From Azospirillum brasilense (GTDB taxonomy: Bacteria > Pseudomonadota > Alphaproteobacteria > Azospirillales > Azospirillaceae): DNA of 64,000 bases. A model generated the notes under the pieces. It saw only the letters and a program-made list of their open reading frames with translations. It was not told the origin of the DNA and made no database searches. The position numbers and the translations under genes were made by a program. Below, piece by piece: positions 17,901 through 25,974 of the stretch (positions within the stretch are counted from its first letter, which is position 1; each line of letters begins with the position of its first letter). Location of the stretch: contig NZ_VITI01000001.1 in NCBI RefSeq assembly GCF_007827795.1, forward strand, positions 1 through 64,000, given 5' to 3'.

Positions 17901-18674
17901 TCAACAGGACGCCGCCGGACCGCTGTCGGCGGACACCGGCTCGCGCACCCCATTGTCGGGCCGGGCGCTCCCGTTGGAAACGCCCGATGTTTCGTATACG
18001 GATGAATTATGCGCGTCACCGCGCTCCGATTCCAGTTCCTCGACGCGCCGGCGCAGGGTCGACACCTGATCGAGCAGGCCGTTCAGCGCGCGCGCCACCG
18101 GATCGGGGATGTCGCCGCAGGGCGTGCCGTAGGGCATGAACTTCTGCGTCTCGACGCGGTCGCGCGTCACCACCGCCTTGGCCGGGATGCCGACCACGGC
18201 GATGCCCGGCGCCACGTCCGCCACCACGACGGCGTTGGCGCCGACGCGGGCGCCGCGCCCGATGGTGATGGCCCCCAGCACCTTCGCTCCCGCGCCGACG
18301 ATCACGCCGCTCTCCAGCGTGGGGTGTCGCTTGCCCTGGTTCAGCGAGGTTCCGCCCAGCGTAACCCCATGATAAAGCATCACATCGTCACCGATCTCGG
18401 CGGTCTCGCCGATGACGACGCCCATGCCGTGGTCGATGAAGAAGCGGCGCCCGATGGTGGCGCCCGGATGGATCTCGATGCCGGTCAGCGCGCGGGCGAT
18501 CTGCGAGACGGCGCGCGCCATCAGGTGCCAGCGGCGATCCCAGCAATAGCGCGCGACGCGGTGCATGACGATGGCGTGGAAGCCCGGATAGCACAGCGCG
18601 ACCTCGGCCCGTGACCGCGCGGCCGGGTCGCGGGCCATGATACCGTCGATCTCTTCGCGAAGATGCTTGAACAC
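17901..18674 (-). CDS. cysE: Serine O-acetyltransferase
   Basis: CysE makes O-acetylserine, the precursor of cysteine. The left-handed beta-helix hexapeptides run from about residue 75 to 170, with the catalytic histidines in [17 protein letters not shown] and [13 protein letters not shown]. The C-terminal tail is long and charged. The frame is open upstream to 18860, but homology-like sequence starts at VFKHLREEI, so the GTG at 18674 is chosen (257 residues); its ribosome-binding site is weak. Placing cysE first in the iscR–iscS block couples cysteine supply to cysteine use. Confidence 0.92.
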   Translation of the reverse strand: MFKHLREEIDGIMARDPAARSRAEVALCYPGFHAIVMHRVARYCWDRRWHLMARAVSQIARALTGIEIHPGATIGRRFFIDHGMGVVIGETAEIGDDVMLYHGVTLGGTSLNQGKRHPTLESGVIVGAGAKVLGAITIGRGARVGANAVVVADVAPGIAVVGIPAKAVVTRDRVETQKFMPYGTPCGDIPDPVARALNGLLDQVSTLRRRVEELESERGDAHNSSVYETSGVSNGSARPDNGVREPVSADSGPAASC

Positions 18675-18789
18675 CGGAACACCCGCCGTGGTATAGTCCG
18701 CCCTCTTGCCGGAAGAGGTGATCTTTCGCAAGAGCCCTCGACCCGTGCCTCGCCGGTCGCGCGGGTTGCCCTTGAAGGACGCATCGACG

Positions 18790-18818
18790 CATATATGATG
18801 ACCAAGCAAAACGGTCAA
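18790..18818 (-). promoter_or_regulatory. Sigma-70 promoter for cysE–isc block
   Basis: On the minus strand -35 TTGACC (18813–18818) and -10 TATATG (18790–18795) are separated by 17 bases. Transcription would start about 110 bases before the cysE GTG. The leader carries a second TATACC sequence close to the GTG, which might be a regulated second start. Confidence 0.65.
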
Positions 18819-18939
18819 GAATTGTGTGCGAAAAATCCATGCTTGTCCATGGGCAACCACGTCCGCTTGCCGTGGCGTCCGCTCACCGCTCCGCCGGTGG
18901 TCCGGATCACCTTATATTCGCGTCAGGATCGCCGTTCCC

Positions 18940-19602
18940 ATGCCTGAAGTGATGATCAACGGTCCGGCCGGACGTCTGGAAGGGCGCTACACACACGGCA
19001 CGATCCCCAACGCGCCGATGGCCTTGCTGCTGCATCCGCACCCGCATCACAACGGGACCATGAACAACAAGGTGGTCTTCACCCTGTTCCAGTCCTTCAC
19101 GAAGCGCGGCTACTCGGCCCTGCGCTTCAATTTCCGCGGGGTCGGCCGCAGCCAGGGGACCTACGACAAGGGCGAAGGGGAACTGGCCGACGCGGCGGCA
19201 GCGCTGGACTGGCTGCAGACCCACAACCCCAACGCCCCGGTCTGCTGGATCGCCGGGGTCTCCTTCGGGGCGTGGATCGGCATGCAGCTTCTGATGCGCC
19301 GCCCGGAGATCGACGGCTTCGTGTCCGTCTCCCCGCCGGCCAACCTGTTCGACTTCTCCTTCCTGGCGCCCTGCCCCTCCTCCGGCCTGATCATCCACGG
19401 CGACAAGGACGAGTTGGTTCCGGGGGCGGCGGTGAACAAGCTGGTGACCAAGCTGTCGCACCAGAAGGACATCCGCATCGACCACCGCGTCGTCCCCGGC
19501 GCCAACCATTTCTTCGCCAACCGCAGCGACGATCTGGCGGTGCAGGTGGACGATTATCTGGACCGCGCGATGGGCAACCCCGTCGCCGCGGTGGCGGAGT
19601 GA
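18940..19602 (+). CDS. Alpha/beta hydrolase (dienelactone-hydrolase-like)
   Basis: A 220-residue alpha/beta hydrolase of the short family: HPHPHHNGTMNNKVV forms the oxyanion turn, the nucleophile elbow is GVSFGAW (Ser about residue 110), the acid is in IIHGDKDELVP and the His in VPGANHFF. It is cytoplasmic, with unknown substrate. ATG at 18940 is chosen over the longer frame start at 18826 because similarity begins at MPEVMINGPAGRLEG. It is divergent from cysE. Confidence 0.85.
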   Translation: MPEVMINGPAGRLEGRYTHGTIPNAPMALLLHPHPHHNGTMNNKVVFTLFQSFTKRGYSALRFNFRGVGRSQGTYDKGEGELADAAAALDWLQTHNPNAPVCWIAGVSFGAWIGMQLLMRRPEIDGFVSVSPPANLFDFSFLAPCPSSGLIIHGDKDELVPGAAVNKLVTKLSHQKDIRIDHRVVPGANHFFANRSDDLAVQVDDYLDRAMGNPVAAVAE

Positions 19603-19619
19603 GTGGCGGAGTGACCGTT

Positions 19620-19763
19620 GTGAAAACCCTTCGCCTCACCGTCGTCACCGGCCTCGCGGCGCTCCTGCTGTCCGGCTGCAGCAACGCCCAGATCGCCAGC
19701 ACCTTCGGCAACTGGTGCAAGCACGCCGACAACTGCACCGACAACAGCCGTCCGCGCCCGTAA
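19620..19763 (+). CDS. Small lipoprotein
   Basis: A 47-residue ORF starting with GTG, 17 bases after the hydrolase stop. It has a hydrophobic signal (TLRLTVVTGLAALL) and a lipobox LLSGC with Cys20, then a 27-residue tail with two further cysteines (NWCKHADNC) that could form a disulfide. Function unknown. The compact lipobox and the fit into the gap before anmK support a real gene. Confidence 0.6.
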   Translation: MKTLRLTVVTGLAALLLSGCSNAQIASTFGNWCKHADNCTDNSRPRP

Positions 19764-19772
19764 CCTCCGGCG

Positions 19773-20837
19773 TCACACCGGGTGGAAGCGCCCGCCGCTC
19801 ATCGGCCGCGGGACACCGGTGGTGGCCGGCAGGCTGAGCGGCAGCCCCTTGCGGCTGCGCACCGCCAGATAGGCGAAGGCTTCGGCCTCCAGCGCGTCGC
19901 CGTTCCAGCCCACCGCCTCGACCGGATCGACCGGCACGCCCAGCCGGTCGGCCAGCATGTCAATCAGCGTCGCGTTGTGCCGCCCGCCGCCGCAGACCAG
20001 CCAGCGCAGCGGCGCCTCCGGCAAATGCGGGACGATGCGGGCGACCGACGCGGCGGTGAAAGCGGTCAGGGTCGCCGCTCCATCCTCCACCGACAACCCG
20101 CGCACGGGCGCCGGATCAAAGGCGTCGCGGTCCAGCGACTTCGGCGCCGGCTGGTCGAAATAGGGATGGGCGAGCAAGGCCGCCAGAGCGCCTTCATCCG
20201 CTTTGCCCCGCGCCGCCAGCGCCCCGCCGGAATCGTAGCGGGCACCCTGGCCGGACAGCACCCAATCGTCCACCAGCGCGTTGCCCGGCCCGGTGTCGCA
20301 GGCGATGACCGCGTCCTCCCCCGCGCCGATCCAGGTGACGTTGGCGACGCCCCCGATGTTCAGCACGGCCAAGGGCCGCGGCAGGGCATCGGCCAGCGCG
20401 CGGTGGAACAGCGGCACCAGCGGGGCGCCCTGCCCGCCCGCCGCCACGTCCGCCGCGCGGAAGTCGTTGACCACGGCGATGCCGGTCGCCCGCGCCAGCC
20501 GCGCGCCGTCGCCGATCTGCCAGGTGCGGCGCTGCGCCGGGTCGTGGAAAATCGTCTGGCCGTGGAAGCCGATCAGGTCCACCGCGGCGGCCTCCGTTCC
20601 GGCCTCCGCCAGCAGGCGGCGCACGGCGTCGGCGTGGGCGTCGGTCAGGGCGCGTTCGACCGCCTCCACCGGCCCCTTGCCGCCGAGGCAGGAGCGCAGG
20701 TCGGCGCGGAAGCCGTCCTCGTAGGGGATGGTGACGAAGGCCAGCGGCTCCACGCGGCGTTCGCCGTCGGTGCGGACCAGCGCCGCGTCGATCCCGTCCA
20801 TGGAGGTGCCGCTCATCAGCCCGACGACCGTCTGCAT
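19773..20837 (-). CDS. anmK: Anhydro-N-acetylmuramic acid kinase
   Basis: AnmK phosphorylates and opens 1,6-anhydroMurNAc during peptidoglycan recycling. The N-terminal ATP-binding signature [18 protein letters not shown] (residues 3–20) is diagnostic, along with [29 protein letters not shown] and a C-terminal VCGGGRHN. The ATG at 20837 is preferred to the TTG at 20849 because GAGG sits 10 bases before it. It converges on the small lipoprotein gene with 9 bases between stops. Confidence 0.95.
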   Translation of the reverse strand: MQTVVGLMSGTSMDGIDAALVRTDGERRVEPLAFVTIPYEDGFRADLRSCLGGKGPVEAVERALTDAHADAVRRLLAEAGTEAAAVDLIGFHGQTIFHDPAQRRTWQIGDGARLARATGIAVVNDFRAADVAAGGQGAPLVPLFHRALADALPRPLAVLNIGGVANVTWIGAGEDAVIACDTGPGNALVDDWVLSGQGARYDSGGALAARGKADEGALAALLAHPYFDQPAPKSLDRDAFDPAPVRGLSVEDGAATLTAFTAASVARIVPHLPEAPLRWLVCGGGRHNATLIDMLADRLGVPVDPVEAVGWNGDALEAEAFAYLAVRSRKGLPLSLPATTGVPRPMSGGRFHPV

Positions 20838-20943
20838 TCCCTGCCTCAATCTCCGATCAAACCGGCCCCGAGAATTGTGGGGCCGCGCGTTCCATGCTAA
20901 CAGACGCGACCCTGGACCCTACCACGACAGCCGGATCGCGGCC

Positions 20944-22197
20944 ATGACGACGCTGACATCGGATTTCCTCCGCACGCTGCAGGAACGCGGCTTCATCCAC
21001 CAGTGCACCGACCTCGCCGGGCTCGACGAGCGCGCGGCGAAGGGGCCGATCATCGCCTACATCGGCTTCGACTGCACGGCGGACAGCCTGCATGTGGGCA
21101 GCCTGCTGCCGATCATGATGCTGCGCTGGCTGCAGAAGACCGGCCACAAACCAATCGTCCTGATGGGCGGCGGGACGACCAAGATCGGCGACCCCTCCGG
21201 CAAGGACGAGGCGCGCCAGCTCCTGACCGACGAGGCCATCAACGCCAATATGGCGGGCATCAAGCGCATCTTCGGGCGCTACCTGTCGTTCGGCGACGGC
21301 CCCACGGACGCGGTGATGGTCAACAACGCCGACTGGCTGGACGCGCTGAAATACATCCCGCTGCTGCGCGACATCGGCCGGCACTTCACGATCAACCGCA
21401 TGATGACCTTCGAATCGGTCAAGCTGCGGCTTGAGCGCGAGCAGCCGCTGACCTTCCTGGAATTCAACTACATGATTCTCCAGGCCTATGACTTCGTGGA
21501 GCTGTTCCGGCGCGAGAAGTGCGTGCTCCAGATGGGCGGGTCGGACCAGTGGGGCAACATCATCAACGGCGTGGAGCTGGGCCGCCGCACCGACGGTGCG
21601 GAGCTGTTCGGCCTGACCACCCCGCTGCTGACCACCTCGTCGGGCGCCAAGATGGGCAAGACCGCCGCGGGCGCGGTGTGGCTGACCGCCGACAAGCTCA
21701 GCGCCTATGATTTCTGGCAGTACTGGCGCAACACCGAGGACGCTGACGTCGGCCGCTTCCTGCGTCTCTACACCGAACTGCCGCTGGACGAGGTGGCGCG
21801 GCTGGAAGCCCTTGAGGGCGCCGGCATCAACGAGGCCAAGAAGATCCTCGCCCACGAGGTGACCAGGCTCGCCCACGGCGAGGAGGCCGCCCTGGAGGCC
21901 GCCGAGACCGCCCGCCGCACCTTCGAGCAGGGGGCCGCCGCCGAGGGCCTGCCGAGCATCGACGTGCCCCGCGCCGAGCTTGAGGCCGGGGTCGCGGTGG
22001 TGGACCTGCTGGTCTCCGCCGGGCTGGCCGCGTCGAAGGGCGAGGCGCGCCGTCTCATCAAGGGCGCCGGCGCGAAGATGAACGACGCCGCCATCCCCGA
22101 CGAGGCCGCCAAGGCCACCGCCGCCGACCTGAACGCCGACGGCGTCATCAAGCTGAGCGCCGGCAAGAAGCGCCACGCGCTGGTCAAGGCGGTGTGA
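20944..22197 (+). CDS. tyrS: Tyrosyl-tRNA synthetase
   Basis: The 417-residue class I synthetase charges tRNA-Tyr. The HIGH-type motif is HVGSLLP (about residue 52), the tyrosine-binding residues are in [14 protein letters not shown] and [10 protein letters not shown], and the KMSKS-type motif reads KMGKT (about 237). An S4 RNA-binding domain is at the C-terminus ([20 protein letters not shown]). The frame is open upstream to 20728, but the conserved start is [12 protein letters not shown] at 20944. Confidence 0.96.
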   Translation: MTTLTSDFLRTLQERGFIHQCTDLAGLDERAAKGPIIAYIGFDCTADSLHVGSLLPIMMLRWLQKTGHKPIVLMGGGTTKIGDPSGKDEARQLLTDEAINANMAGIKRIFGRYLSFGDGPTDAVMVNNADWLDALKYIPLLRDIGRHFTINRMMTFESVKLRLEREQPLTFLEFNYMILQAYDFVELFRREKCVLQMGGSDQWGNIINGVELGRRTDGAELFGLTTPLLTTSSGAKMGKTAAGAVWLTADKLSAYDFWQYWRNTEDADVGRFLRLYTELPLDEVARLEALEGAGINEAKKILAHEVTRLAHGEEAALEAAETARRTFEQGAAAEGLPSIDVPRAELEAGVAVVDLLVSAGLAASKGEARRLIKGAGAKMNDAAIPDEAAKATAADLNADGVIKLSAGKKRHALVKAV

Positions 22198-22210
22198 GGC
22201 AACGCTGGGT

Positions 22211-22233
22211 CCCTCTCCCGCCCCGGGAGAGGG
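22211..22233. repeat. Dispersed palindrome copy 1 (tyrS/yhdP-like gap)
   Basis: CCCTCTCCCG (22211–22220) and CGGGAGAGGG (22224–22233) form a perfect 10-bp hairpin with a 3-base loop. It lies between two convergent genes and may also serve as a bidirectional terminator. It belongs to a family seen at six other places in the window. Confidence 0.85.
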
Positions 22234-22245
22234 AAAATCAACCCC

Positions 22246-25200
22246 CTACTTCTCGAAGGTCCCCGGCGACGGCGCTTCCTTCCCGTCGCCACCTTCGCCC
22301 AGGAAGAACAGGTTGCGCAGGAAGCCCGGCGCCAGCATGGCGAGCGGGTTCACCGTCACGTCCGGGTCGGCCAGCGGCCCGCGGACGTGCCAGGTGGCGC
22401 TGAAGATGCCCTGCCCCTCGCCGCCGCTCAGCGCGTCGCCCAGCAGCGGAATCTGGCCGATCAGGCGGTTCAGCCCATAGATGGGCACGATGGTGCCGCG
22501 CAGGTTGGCGGTGTCCGTTTCGATGTCGATTTCCCCTCCCAGGGTGAGGCCGAGCGCGGAGCCTGAGGTGCGCAGGTCCTTGATCGTCAGCAGGCGACCG
22601 TCCTTGCGGTAATCGCTGACCGCCCGCCCGAAGCGGATGCCCGCGCCGCCGCCCATCAGCTCGGCGAAGCCGGAGGGGGAGATGGCGTTCAGGATGCGGG
22701 CCAGGACCGGCGCATCGACCAGCGCGTAGTCGGTCAGCTCCATCCGGCCTTCGATGGCGGCGTCGGCCCGCGGCTCCACCGTGCGGCCGGTGATCGCCAG
22801 CGCGCCGCCCTGCACCCGGTCGTTGATGTCGAGCGCGCGGAAGGTCGCGCCCGCGTTGCTGGCCGAGATGGCCACGTCGTGGAAGCCCTGGGCACCCGGC
22901 AGATAGCGCAGGGACACCGCGCCGTCGCGCCCCGCCCGCGCCGTCACGTCGAGCGCGGTCCAGGACAGGCGGTCGCGCCTGATCCGCCCGGCCACGTCGG
23001 ACAGATGGCGGCCATCCCCGAAGACGACGCGGTTCAGCTTCAGGTCGAAATCGAGCGGCAGCGGCTTCTCGTCGCTCGGGCCGGGCTTCTTGCCGCCGGG
23101 CGGGTCGGCCTTGCCGGCCAGGACGCGGGCGTCGAGGCTCTGGCCCGTGATGGTTCCGGAATAGCCGCTCTTGCCGCCGTCGTGCACCGTCACGTCGGCC
23201 TTCAGGTCGGTCTGGCCGACCGACAACTGCCCGACCGCCACCTTGGTGACCGCCATGGTCTGCGGCGCGAGATCGACGACCGCCTGGGCGCGCAGCCCCC
23301 CGGCATCGACCGACAGGCCGGTGATGCGGGTCACCCGGTCCTTCTGGAACTCCAGCGCCAGCTTGCCGGCGCCGGGCACGCCGGGCTTCTTCTCCCAGCC
23401 CAGCTCGTCGATGCGCAGGTGGGTCTTTTCCAGGTTCAGCCCGGCGGTCAGGCCGAAGCGGCGGCGCTGGTCCACGGTGAACAGCACGTCCGCCCCCAGC
23501 GGCCCCGCGACATGCTCGCCGAGGTCGATGCCGTGGCTGCGCAGGTCCTGGGCGTCCACGTCGCCCTTCACGGCAATGCGGGTGCGCGGCCCCTTGGCGG
23601 TGGAGGTGAACTGCTCCTTCCAGTCGATGGTGACGGGGATGCCGTCCAGCTTGGTGTTGCCCTTGACCGTCATGGCGTTCATATCGAGCGCCAGCGTCAG
23701 GTCGCCCTCGGTCGCGGTCAACCCGGCGGCCACCTTCTCCACCCCGACGCCGCGCAGCTTCGCCGCGACGTCCAGGTTCAGCTGCTCCACCTTCAGATCG
23801 ACCAGCAGCGGGAACTGGAAGTGCAGCTGCGCGTCGGCCTGCCCCTGCGTGCGCTTCGGGTCGAGGTCGAGCCGGCTGGGATAGCCCAGCGGCGGACTGT
23901 CCAGAACCGTCAGGATGGTGCGCACCGGCCCGCGGACCGGGACGCGGATCTCCATGGTCTCCTTGCCGGTGTCCAGCCCGCCGATGACGACGGTGCCCTC
24001 GCCGAGCTGAACGTCGTCGATCCGCCCGCCCTTGGTGTGAATGGTGAAGGTCTTGCCGTCGGTGGACACCTCCGCCGCCAGACCGGTCACCTTGGGCAGC
24101 GGGTGGAAGTAATCCACCGTCATGTCCTCGGCCTGGATGCCGGCCTGGAAATGCGTCACGTCGATCGCTGCGAGGTCAGACAGCGGCCCGCTGGCGGCGA
24201 CGGTGGCCGTCGCCTCCGGGACGACGCCGTGCGACAGGTTTTCGGTCACCCACTCCCGCGCGTTCTTCCCCAGACCCAGCGGCCACAGCCGGGGCAGCTC
24301 GTCCGCCGGCACCCGCCGGGCCGTCACGGCGGCCTCCACCGACAGGCGGGCGTCCGGCGTGCCGAACTGGGCGACGGTGGCCTGCGCCGTTCCCTCCACC
24401 GTCGGGCCGCCGAGGTCGATCGCCAGCCGCTCCACATCCAGCCGGCCCGAAACGCGATCCCCGGCCACCGTCAGGGCGGCGGAGGCGACGGGCAGCGGTT
24501 CCGGGAACAGGTCCGGCCGGAGGACGCGGCCGGCGCCGGCCGTCAGCTCCGCCCGCCCGCTGCGCGGCTGTCCGTCGGGGTCCAGCTCGACGCTGGCCGT
24601 GCCGGACAGGGGAAGCTGCGCCGCGCCCAGTGGGGCCAGCGCCGGGGCGAGCCCGGCCAGCGCGGCGGGCACCAGCCCGTCGAGCCTTGCGGCCAGCGAC
24701 GCGCCCTTGTCGGGAACCTGTGTGCCGTCGAGGTCGAGCGAGGCCCGCTCGCCGCCCGCCGTCAGGTCGAGCCGCAGGCTGCCGCTGCGTTGCCCGCCCT
24801 GCTCCCGCAGGTCGCCCCGCCCAGAGATCGCCACCCCGTCGAGCGCGAGGTCGAGCCGCTCCAGCTCCGCCCGCCGGCCCGGCACGTCCAGCCCGCCGCG
24901 CAGCCGCAGACGGTCGACGCGGTAGGGGTCGGGCCGCAGCGCGGGCAGGCTGACCTCCCCGGCACCGCCCTGCAGATCGAAGCCGAAGCGCACCGGCTCG
25001 AACCGCGAATCCAGGGTCGCGTCGATGCGCCCGCCCAGCGGCACGGTCACCGCCGACAGCGGCGCCAGCAGCGGCCCGATCTTGGCGAGCGCCGCCGGCT
25101 GCAGCCCTTCGAAGCGGGTGGACAGCGCGGTTTCCGCATCCGCCATGCGATGGACGCCCGACGCCTCCACCGCCGCCGTCCGCCCGTCGAGGTCGAGCAG

Positions 25201-25878
25201 CAATTGCGCTCCGCCGACGATCTCCGTCCCGTCGCGGGTCAGCACGATGTCGGCGCGGTTGGCGTGCCAGGACAGGCCCAGCATCCGGTTCGTCACCGTC
25301 AGGTCGGCGCCGATGATGGTCAGCCGCCGCAGCAGGCCCAGCGGGCGGGCGATGTCCGGGGGCTGCATCAGGGTGGAGACGATCTCCCCCGCGAAATCGG
25401 GGCTTCCGGCCGGCTCCTCCTTCTCCGGCTCGCCAGGAGACGGAAGCGAGCGCACGTCGAAATCCAGGCTGCCGTCGGCCCGGCGCACCACCTGGAGGCG
25501 CGGCCGCACGAGGTCGAGCCGGGTCGGCGACAGCTTGCCCTGGAACAGCGCGCGCACGGAGAAGCCGACGCCCAGCTCCGGCACCGCCGCAAGCTCGTCC
25601 CCTTCGGCGTTGACCGCGTGCACATCGATGGCCCGCAGATCCAGCCGGGTCAGCCCGTCGCTCTCCTCCTCGTCCACCCAGGACAGGACGAGCTGACCGA
25701 CATCGACGCGGTAGCGGCCCTGCGGATCGCTCAGCGCCCGCTCCACATAGGGGGTCAGCGGGTCGAGCGCGATCGGCCCCTGGGCCAGCCGCCAGGCGAA
25801 CAGCCCGCCCGCGGCGCCGACGACGACGACCGCGCCCGCGGTGGTCCAGGCGAGAATCTTCGCGGTGCGCCGGATCAC
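22246..25878 (-). CDS. AsmA/YhdP-like (DUF3971) giant envelope protein
   Basis: A 1,210-residue protein with a single N-terminal membrane helix (about residues 9–30) and a very long periplasmic beta-rich region. The N-terminal half has AsmA/DUF3971-like repeats of the form …LDLVRPRLQVVRRADGSLDFD. The C-terminal end (LLTIKDLRTSGSALGLTLGGEIDIETDTANLRGTIVP…) matches the conserved AsmA-like tail (…IPLLGDALSGG…). YhdP, TamB and related proteins bridge the two membranes and move phospholipid outward in E. coli. That role is inferred here. It is divergent from glnE. Confidence 0.82.
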   Translation of the reverse strand: MIRRTAKILAWTTAGAVVVVGAAGGLFAWRLAQGPIALDPLTPYVERALSDPQGRYRVDVGQLVLSWVDEEESDGLTRLDLRAIDVHAVNAEGDELAAVPELGVGFSVRALFQGKLSPTRLDLVRPRLQVVRRADGSLDFDVRSLPSPGEPEKEEPAGSPDFAGEIVSTLMQPPDIARPLGLLRRLTIIGADLTVTNRMLGLSWHANRADIVLTRDGTEIVGGAQLLLDLDGRTAAVEASGVHRMADAETALSTRFEGLQPAALAKIGPLLAPLSAVTVPLGGRIDATLDSRFEPVRFGFDLQGGAGEVSLPALRPDPYRVDRLRLRGGLDVPGRRAELERLDLALDGVAISGRGDLREQGGQRSGSLRLDLTAGGERASLDLDGTQVPDKGASLAARLDGLVPAALAGLAPALAPLGAAQLPLSGTASVELDPDGQPRSGRAELTAGAGRVLRPDLFPEPLPVASAALTVAGDRVSGRLDVERLAIDLGGPTVEGTAQATVAQFGTPDARLSVEAAVTARRVPADELPRLWPLGLGKNAREWVTENLSHGVVPEATATVAASGPLSDLAAIDVTHFQAGIQAEDMTVDYFHPLPKVTGLAAEVSTDGKTFTIHTKGGRIDDVQLGEGTVVIGGLDTGKETMEIRVPVRGPVRTILTVLDSPPLGYPSRLDLDPKRTQGQADAQLHFQFPLLVDLKVEQLNLDVAAKLRGVGVEKVAAGLTATEGDLTLALDMNAMTVKGNTKLDGIPVTIDWKEQFTSTAKGPRTRIAVKGDVDAQDLRSHGIDLGEHVAGPLGADVLFTVDQRRRFGLTAGLNLEKTHLRIDELGWEKKPGVPGAGKLALEFQKDRVTRITGLSVDAGGLRAQAVVDLAPQTMAVTKVAVGQLSVGQTDLKADVTVHDGGKSGYSGTITGQSLDARVLAGKADPPGGKKPGPSDEKPLPLDFDLKLNRVVFGDGRHLSDVAGRIRRDRLSWTALDVTARAGRDGAVSLRYLPGAQGFHDVAISASNAGATFRALDINDRVQGGALAITGRTVEPRADAAIEGRMELTDYALVDAPVLARILNAISPSGFAELMGGGAGIRFGRAVSDYRKDGRLLTIKDLRTSGSALGLTLGGEIDIETDTANLRGTIVPIYGLNRLIGQIPLLGDALSGGEGQGIFSATWHVRGPLADPDVTVNPLAMLAPGFLRNLFFLGEGGDGKEAPSPGTFEK

Positions 25879-25974
25879 GGACGGGGTCCCAGCGGCGGCG
25901 CATTGTCACGGTTGACCGGAAGGGCGGGACCGCGCACCTTCCTGCTCAGTTCTTGTGCAGGGATAGCCGCGACC

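Noticed and set aside
17901-18860. A 319-residue CysE starting at 18860
   Set aside because: The extra 62 residues show no family similarity and would cover the predicted sigma-70 promoter at 18790–18818.
22879-25974. A 3-kb open plus-strand frame upstream of and in frame with glnE
   Set aside because: It is the antisense of the yhdP-like gene; its protein is Arg/Gln/Ala-rich, low in structure, with no domain. The glnE product clearly begins at 25975.
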